DNA of 64,000 bases from Acanthosepion pharaonis (taxonomy: Eukaryota; Mollusca; Cephalopoda; Sepiida; Sepiidae). Both the position numbers and the translations under genes were made by a program. The notes under the pieces were generated by a model that made no database searches, was not told the origin of the DNA, and saw only the letters and a list, made by a program, of their open reading frames with translations. Location of the stretch: assembly GCA_903632075.3 (NCBI GenBank), contig CAHIKZ030000840.1:815001-879000 (forward strand), written 5' to 3'. Below, piece after piece: positions 58,650 to 64,000 of the stretch; within the stretch, counting starts at the first letter, position 1, and the number at the start of each line of letters is the position of its first letter.

Positions 58650-59093
58650 CTTCCTATCCGAATTGTCTGTGGTGTGTATATGTCACCACGAAATGTATCT
58701 TTATGTATTAGACATCCGTCGACTTTCTTTCTCTCCTGTTTTTAAATCCACCCCACCCACATCTCCAAAATTCTCTCTGTTAAGGTTTCATGTCCTCCTC
58801 CTCATACTTACACTTTCTCTAAATTCGTTTTGATTTCCGGGTTGTTTTTCTGTTTTCATTTTGAATTTGTAGGTCTGATGATTTGGATCGTATTTACGAT
58901 TCCAATGGAACAAATTATGACCATGGAATATTAGTGTTTAAGCCTTTTTATTATATCCTTACTCTGTCCTAGACATTGAGTTCTACCTGGATCCTTCCTC
59001 TTGGAAAATTTTTTTCTGAAAATATACATGTATGGGAATTTTTAGATATATTTTTCATATGTATGTATATTTTCCACTAATATTATCTATCAT
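58650..59093. other. Spacer, echo of 25200 region
   Basis: 'tttgtaggtctgatgatttggatcgtatttacgattccaatggaacaaattatgaccatggaatattagtgtttaagcc' parallels 25200-25275. A dispersed repeat therefore lies at 58862-59000. Class unknown. Confidence 0.6.
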
Positions 59094-59100
59094 CTATCTA

Positions 59101-59154
<54 letters not shown>
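59094..59154. repeat. (AT)n microsatellite
   Basis: AT run, followed shortly by GT repeats. Confidence 0.95.
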
Positions 59155-59157
<3 letters not shown>

Positions 59158-59709
59158 GTAAAGTGTGTGTGTGTGTGTGCGTGTATCTGTGCGTGTGATA
59201 GGATAAGGAGAAAATAAGAAACGTTTAAAGTAACATGTTTAATGACACATGGAGAAAAAAAGAAATTCTGATGTTTTTATTTTTGTGCTGTTTGATTTTC
59301 ATTGGTTAATCAGGCTTCGCGTGTATTTGACTTATTAAGCAGCGTAATGTATTCTAAGCTTAACTGAAAAAAAAAAATAAATATCGCTTTATATATGAAA
59401 GTGTATCATCAGTTTAGTTTGTCTATGGGGAATTCTGAATATAATGTATATTCATTCGTGTGTGCGTGTGTCTGTGTGTGTGTAAAGGACTGTTATTCCC
59501 TTGACACTGCTATTACTGTATACACCTTTGACACCCTTGTCAATGTTTATTTACAAGATTATAAAAATATGTGACCCAAAAACAATGCTATATTTATTAT
59601 TTAGCTTTTATAAAGAAAAACATTTGAAAAAAATATTTTTCTTCAAAGGTTTATAAAAATTTACAGAATTATTAAAATATGTAAACCAAATATTAGCGGT
59701 AAAACTTTC

Positions 59710-59877
59710 AGACGTTCTGTTCTTATACAAATGGAAGACTTTGTCCATCCAAAGAATAGGGAGGAACACATGCGAAATATTGAGAGTTTCTGGTTCCGTC
59801 TAAAATCTAAAATTAAAAGAATCTTTGATTCAGAGGAAAAGACATTCTCAACCTATTTTAGTGAATTTTTCTGGTGA
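59710..59877 (+). pseudogene. Merlin/ISXO2-type transposase C-terminal fragment
   Basis: A plus frame reads RRSVLIQMEDFVHPKNREEH, MRNIESFWFRLKSKIKRIF and FSTYFSEFFW-stop. It matches the style of the ISXO2/Merlin DDE C-terminus (N.VHP..G.HT..IE..W...K...R......YL.EF.W), including the catalytic Glu in NIES. The upstream DDE part is missing. Recognition is by motif shape only. Confidence 0.5.
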
Positions 59878-60008
59878 GAGTAAATGAATGAAATGCTCGG
59901 AAAATCAATTTTTTCAAAACTTAAATTACAATTACGCATCGTTATGGGTTTATTTAAGGTTTCTTCTTCGTAGGTATGTTTACAAATTTATGAACAGAAA
60001 AAATTTTA

Positions 60009-60172
60009 TTTACATTTTTCGGACTGTTGTCCTCATTTTTATTGACGTATTCACAACGTTTCGGCCAATGTGCGCACCAGCCTTCTTCAAGTGATTGGAA
60101 TTGCGAACTGAACCCTTTATTTTGTCCACCAGGATAGGGTGTTCTAGTTTCACGTGCCATCTACCCCGGTGA
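60009..60172 (-). repeat. SINE family A, truncated copy
   Basis: Minus-strand tail and body only: CTTGAAGAAGGCTGG..TTGGCCGAAACGTTG and 'cacgtgaaactagaacac'. The tRNA-like head is absent. Confidence 0.75.
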
Positions 60173-60245
60173 CCGAAAATAATAACCATCAGTAGACACC
60201 GTGCACTATATATATATATATAACGCACGGTGAATCTCAAACCAA

Positions 60246-60247
<2 letters not shown>

Positions 60248-60336
<89 letters not shown>

Positions 60337-60337
60337 T
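60248..60337. repeat. (AT)n(GT)n microsatellite
   Basis: AT run passing into GT, directly upstream of a SINE. Confidence 0.95.
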
Positions 60338-60340
60338 GAT

Positions 60341-60622
60341 GGACGAGTGACTAGAACGTTCGCTTTCTGACCATGAGTCCCGGGTTCGTTGATTTGTCAT
60401 ACATCTTTTCTTTCAACATATAATAATAGACTTCCTCTGATGTTATCGGTCTGGAGTGGGGAGATCCCAGCGTGCGGCATCTTCGGAAAGTGCCTAAAAA
60501 CAATACCACGGTAGACGGAATAGCTGTGCTTGCACGAAGCCACAAGTCATTGTGGCCGAGGGCGTGAGCGTGCTGGCCTTGTTCAAATTGTTGATCACGC
60601 TCTCTCCCAGAAACTGTAACTA
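60341..60622 (+). repeat. SINE family B, copy 2, with internal insertion
   Basis: 'agaacgttcgctttctgaccatgag', 'ttatcggtctgga', 'cagcgtgcggcatcttcggaaagtgcct' and 'cacgctctctcccagaa' match 38391-38660. The B box is cut at CGGGTTCG, and ~50 bp is inserted there (60389-60437). That insertion is the inverse of 60766-60802. Confidence 0.8.
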
Positions 60623-60862
60623 AAGCCTGCTTAGCATAGTTGCAGTATAAACTATACGTTGACTCTGTGGGTGTCGAGCAACGCAAATGTGTCTGAGCGA
60701 GCGTCTGCAATAGGGATTGGCTAGTCACACTAGTTGACGGGCATCCTCCAATACGAGTGGCAAGCTATTATTATATCTTGAAAAAAAAGATGTATGACAA
60801 GTTGGAAAGAAGTTATTGCTATATAATAATTTATATATCGTTATCCCATATATATATATATA

Positions 60863-61152
60863 GTATTTACATTAGTCGGACTATTGTCCTCATCTTTGTC
60901 GCCATATTTGTCACAACGTTTCGGCCGTTATACGCTCCGGCATTCTTCAGGTGGAATTTAGAACTGAACCCTTTATTTCGATCACTGGGGTAGACTGTTC
61001 TAATTCCACGTGCCATGTTTTTGATGGATGTCAGTTATCAGTAATCTCCTGCTAATTTTCCCACTGCCTTAACCAGGAATTGAACTCACCTTCTTTGGGT
61101 CTGTCACTGGATCTAACCAACGACTTTATCCACTGTGCCATGTGTCCTTGAG
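60863..61152 (-). repeat. tRNA-derived SINE, family A, copy 3
   Basis: A complete minus-strand copy: the head with TGGCACAGTGGATAAAG at 61140-61121, a decayed B box near 61085, the body, then CTGAAGAATGCCGG..CGGCCGAAACGTTG. In this copy the hammerhead-like stem pairs GCCG with CGGC perfectly. Confidence 0.8.
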
Positions 61153-61344
61153 GACATCTGGTATGAACTTCTGAGTATTATAAACCTAATGTTTTCAGCA
61201 TCATTTTTTACCAGTGCTCATATTGCAATTTTTGCTGTTATCATTGCATGTCTTTACCAGAGTTCATATTGCAACTTTGTTATCATTGCTTTTCTCTGGC
61301 ACTCCTTATTACTGGTTCCCATATTGTATTTATTTCTATGCTTG

Positions 61345-61775
61345 GTCGGCTCAGGAGATTTTGTGGCCTAGCATATGTGCTGATTCCTTAAGTTTACGAA
61401 TTTTACAATGGTGTTCCCTGTCTATGATCTGAACATGATCCCACAGGGGCGGTGATCTCCTTCTCTCTCCATATGTGGTCAGCCACGCCTGATTTTTTCT
61501 ACTTCCCCTCGCGTTACAGCTTTCTGGTGTTCTTGAAGCCTTACCTTGAGGGGGGCGGCCTGTCTCTCCTTTATATTCTTTTCCGCAGCTGCACGGGATA
61601 GCGTACACAGTCTTTAGTCATGTTCCTCTATGGGGGTCTCACTCGTGAGAGATATCTGCGAAGTGTTGTCACGCTTTTGAAGGTTGTCCTGATGTTATAT
61701 GGACCGCAGATCCTTTGTATTTTCTCTGACAACCCCTTCACATAAGGCAGGCAGACTGTTTTCTGAGTGTTTTTG
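61345..61775 (-). pseudogene. Penelope-like element, linker and GIY-YIG endonuclease
   Basis: From 61770 down, the minus strand encodes CLPYVKGLSEKIQRICGPYN, IRTTFKSVTTLRRYLSRVRP then a TAG stop. After a frameshift it reads VYAIPCSCGKEYKGETGRPP (a GIY-YIG-type start with the CxC zinc pair typical of Penelope-like elements), later WDHVQIIDREHHCKIRKLKE. The reverse transcriptase proper is missing. One stop and at least one frameshift make it dead. Confidence 0.8.
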
Positions 61776-61839
61776 TCCTCCTCCTCCTCCTCCTCTTGTA
61801 CCCGCCTATCCCAGTTATATATATATAAGGTTCATTAAA

Positions 61840-62350
61840 GATGATAGACAGGGTACTGCGATTAAAATTTTTATTTCATTTATCTTTTGTTCCTATAAGT
61901 GTTTTCATTTCAGGACATAAAGTGTGTAAAATTTGTTCAACTGCTCTACATAGACGAGCGCTTTCGGCTATTCTTCTAGTCATTATTAAGGATGATTTTT
62001 TTATGTATATATCTAGAGTGTTTTTTCCAAACACGGTCAGCACATTTTGGCCGTGTTCATAGTTGATGTTATTGAGTGTTTTTTTTCATTTTTATCATTA
62101 GTGTTTCCATTATTTTTTTACATGTAAATGAGGCTATTATATTTGTATTTTCAACAAGTATGTTGCGGGCAGAGTTTGGTAGGGTTCCGTGTGTACTTAA
62201 ATGAGTCCCAATTGAGCTATGGTCAGATTGGTGTAATGTAAGTCTTCTAGATAGGCAGTTAGTGGTTTGATCAGGAATACAGTTCCTTAAGGGGCATGTG
62301 AACTCATAAATAATATTGTTTCACTGGATTTTGCGGGTGTGGTCTTATTG
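61840..62350 (-). pseudogene. Second GIY-YIG-type Penelope relic
   Basis: From about 62340 down, the minus strand encodes NNIIYEFTCPLRNCIPDQTT, NCLSRRLTLHQSDHSSIG and ILVENTNIIAS. It parallels GIY-YIG domains of the form IIY.FTCP..C......YIG.T...L..RL..H. The YIG part has been replaced or lost. It lies immediately upstream of the other Penelope relic in the same orientation. Confidence 0.55.
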
Positions 62351-62374
62351 TTTATGATAAGATTAGCTGCTCTA

Positions 62375-62377
<3 letters not shown>

Positions 62378-62412
<35 letters not shown>

Positions 62413-62760
62413 GATATCAACGAATATTTGGTGTCACTTTCGTAATTCTCGTTGTAGTAGAGACTTTGTAATCGCAGATACAACTATAGTACCTCGTTGA
62501 ATAATACTGGTGTTAGATGCCATTGAATAACACTCGTACTAATAACACTTGCTCGATAATACTCGCTCGAATAGTAATCCGTGTAGTGATTCGAATAGAG
62601 AAATAGTATAGTGAATAGAGTAAAGAATAGCGCTCCGTATAGTAATAGAGGATAGACTAGGAATAACGATCAACCTAGACGTCACGCGACTTCCTGTATG
62701 GTCACGTGATAAAAACAGTAATAGGATCGCCCGTGTTTACTCATTGGCGATATATGTTCA
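62378..62760. other. (AT)n and ATAGT-rich sequence
   Basis: (AT)n at 62378-62408, then diverged reiterations of 'gaataatactcg' and 'gaatagtaat'. Nothing coding. Confidence 0.5.

Positions 62761-62762
<2 letters not shown>

Positions 62763-62801
<39 letters not shown>
62763..62801. repeat. (AT)n microsatellite
   Basis: Uninterrupted AT run at the 3' end of the tRNA-headed array on the minus strand. Confidence 0.95.
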
Positions 62802-62804
<3 letters not shown>

Positions 62805-62805
<1 letters not shown>

Positions 62806-62937
62806 TTTCCAAGCGTAGCTCAGATGTGGCACAAGGCCGAAAGTAGGGGGTACCCAGTGAGGATCAAACTCGCTACTCAGTCGTAATTGTTCTAGCAAGA
62901 CAAGCTTGCTAACCATTACACCGCCTCGAGGTGCTCT
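62805..62937 (-). repeat. tRNA-derived SINE, family C, copy 1
   Basis: The minus strand has an A-box-like GGCGGTGTAATGGTTAGCAAG (62926-62906) and a B box GAGTTTGATCCTC (62871-62859, one change from consensus). A ~45-bp tail follows with 'gccttgtgccacatctgagctacgctt'. A second copy lies 138 bp further on. Confidence 0.85.
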
Positions 62938-62942
62938 ATTCA

Positions 62943-63075
62943 TTTTCTAAGCGTAGCTCAGATGTGGCACAAGGCCGAAAGCATAGGGCACCCATTGAGG
63001 ATCGAACTCACTATTCAGTCGTAATTGTTCGAGCGAGACAAACTTGCTAACCATTACGCCACGCCAAGGTGTCCA
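62943..63075 (-). repeat. tRNA-derived SINE, family C, copy 2
   Basis: The minus-strand A box TGGCGTAATGGTTAGCAAG (63061-63043) and B box GAGTTCGATCCTC (63009-62997) both fit the consensus well. Same tail as copy 1, so the two form a tandem dimer. Confidence 0.85.
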
Positions 63076-63120
63076 AACGATAGAAGTGATTCATCGGGCC
63101 GAGATGAATCCTCAACAGAA

Positions 63121-63170
63121 TGCACTGGACGGCTGTTTCGACCTATATTTGGAACTCATCAGCAGTGCGC
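63121..63170 (-). ncRNA. Type I hammerhead ribozyme, conserved core intact
   Basis: On the minus strand the 5' strand of stem I (GCACUG, 63168-63163) is followed by CUGAUGA (63162-63156). Next come a 16-nt stem-loop II starting G and ending C (63155-63140, pairing weak inside) and GAA with A15.1 (63139-63136). C15.2, loop AGCC, G16.2 and U16.1 follow (63135-63129), then C17 (63128) and the 3' strand of stem I CAGUGC (63127-63122). Stem I is six contiguous Watson-Crick pairs. Stem III is two pairs with a four-base loop, as in Penelope-like and retrozyme hammerheads. The GUC triplet predicts cleavage between 63128 and 63127. Stem II is imperfect, which may slow folding. Confidence 0.75.
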
Positions 63171-63179
63171 ATCCATTAC

Positions 63180-63250
63180 CAAGAATCGAACCCGGACCGT
63201 TACGATACGACGCAAGCGTCATACCAACTGCAACAATGGACCTCAGTATA
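63180..63250 (-). promoter_or_regulatory. tRNA-like head with Pol III A and B boxes
   Basis: Minus-strand TTGCAGTTGGTATGACGC (63233-63216, A-box-like) and CGGGTTCGATTCT (63194-63182, B box) have tRNA spacing and end about a dozen bases before the hammerhead stem I. A Pol III start near 63245 would transcribe the ribozyme and then the two family C units. Confidence 0.7.
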
Positions 63251-63644
63251 GTTGGAGGAGTTGTGAGAGAAGTGCTATATCGAGTCTAATTAGTTACTTC
63301 CTCGTCACCAATGCCCGTTTGGTACAATTAGTAAGTTCACCAATATAGCTTGGTTAATACCAGTTTTATTGTGAAAGCTTTAAGTTACATAATAAACTCA
63401 GATACAGTTTCTATATTCAAACTTCAGGAACAAAGATTACTAAAAAATCTGAAGCTTGAACGTGGGAAATCCTTCAAGCCTGAATTAGTCATATTTCAAG
63501 GTTGGGGTGGAGTGAACACGCAACCGATCACGCTCTTTAGACAAAATCTTTTCTTCTCCTGCCTTGGCCTGCTCTACCCAAGTGAGACAATGAGGATAAG
63601 TCACGAGGGTAGGTTTTTAGTAGGTGTTTCCTCCTCCGCCTATG

Positions 63645-63800
63645 AGAATGTGCGAGTGGTGTAATGGGTAACGGCACGGAATGCAATATCGGAGAGCAGA
63701 GTTCGAATTCCAGTTGGTTTCGTTACATTCACTTATGAGTAAATAAATCCATCCCCCCAGTTATGGGATAAACAGTAGTAAGTGTAGTTGGAAAAATCAT
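63645..63800 (+). repeat. tRNA-derived SINE, family S, copy 3
   Basis: A box GTGGTGTAATGGGTAACGGC at 63656-63675 and B box GAGTTCGAATTCC at 63699-63711 are both intact. The body contains 'taaatccatcc..cagttatgggataaacagtag', as in the copies at 16414 and 56265. Confidence 0.8.
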
Positions 63801-64000
63801 TGTTATTCTCAAAATAATCTTTAATGCCGCATCCACTCGTGAAAAAGAATTATTCATACAATCCAGTATTTGTTTCGGCTTAAAGGGTTGATAAGCCGTA
63901 AAAAAACAAATTGTCCACTTCGGTCATATACGGTATACCAGGTGTAACAGCAAAATTGTCCAAATCGGGTAACAGCAAAATTGTCCAATTATTAGATTAA
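63801..64000. other. Spacer at window end
   Basis: A short direct repeat (aacagcaaaattgtccaa) occurs at 63948 and 63970. Nothing else recognised. Confidence 0.4.

Overview
This 64-kb window is eukaryotic, AT-rich and almost wholly repeat-derived. The organism is most likely a coleoid cephalopod, plausibly a cuttlefish or octopus. That is an inference from remembered repeat style: long (AT)n and (GATA)n tracts whose translations read YIYIYI or SIYLSIYL, tRNA-headed SINEs, CR1/Jockey-like LINE tails, and Penelope and Helitron relics. I find no complete host protein-coding gene and no rRNA or functional tRNA gene. The one stretch that looks like host gene material is 40247-40689. It has clustered promoter-type sites (CCAAT, CRE, a YY1-like site, an RFX X-box) followed by a 48-codon ORF with a signal-peptide-like start.

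Layout. 1-6.8 kb is AT-rich spacer with GATA arrays, a 55-bp and a 27-bp minisatellite, and AT/AC blocks. 7.1-8.6 kb holds two copies of a decayed LINE reverse transcriptase. 10.7 and 14.9 kb carry two near-identical 168-bp repeats. 15.8-16.4 kb is a LINE 3' end. 17.2-17.9 kb is an internally deleted mariner transposase. 20.0-20.6 kb is a SINE with an inverted tail in front and a tandemly repeated tail behind. 21.6-22.5 kb and 41-41.6 kb are copies of a composite repeat with a 30-bp minisatellite. 22.9-24.1 kb is antisense LINE reverse transcriptase. 26.9-30.0 kb is a nested cluster: Helitron pieces, two LINE 3' ends, and a solo LTR whose 5-bp target duplication is visible inside the younger LINE. 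31.8-35.3 kb holds palindromic repeats and a LINE with a C2H2 tail. 35.6 kb has a hAT-like MITE. 38.4, 44.6, 60 and 61 kb have SINEs. 41.6-43.4 kb is antisense LINE. 48.1-49.7 kb is a ~39-bp satellite with higher-order organisation. 50-53.4 kb is LINE fragments, one split by an ~840-bp CTAT expansion. 50.7 and 56.5 kb hold an inverted pair of mariner-derived repeats. 59.7 kb has a Merlin/ISXO2-like scrap. 61.3-62.4 kb has Penelope-like GIY-YIG endonuclease relics. 62.8-63.25 kb has three tRNA-like heads.

The most interesting signal is a set of hammerhead-ribozyme cores in several repeat families. The best one, 63121-63170 on the minus strand, keeps every conserved core nucleotide I can check, a GUC cleavage triplet, a 2-bp stem III and a 6-bp stem I. 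It lies directly downstream of a tRNA-like A/B-box head, so an RNA polymerase III-transcribed, self-cleaving retroelement RNA is plausible. Weaker versions lie at 31.9 kb, 32.1 kb, in the foldback family and in the SINE tails. Hammerheads are known from Penelope-like elements and retrozymes, so the motif class is not new. The linkage to tRNA heads and palindromic repeats here deserves a check.
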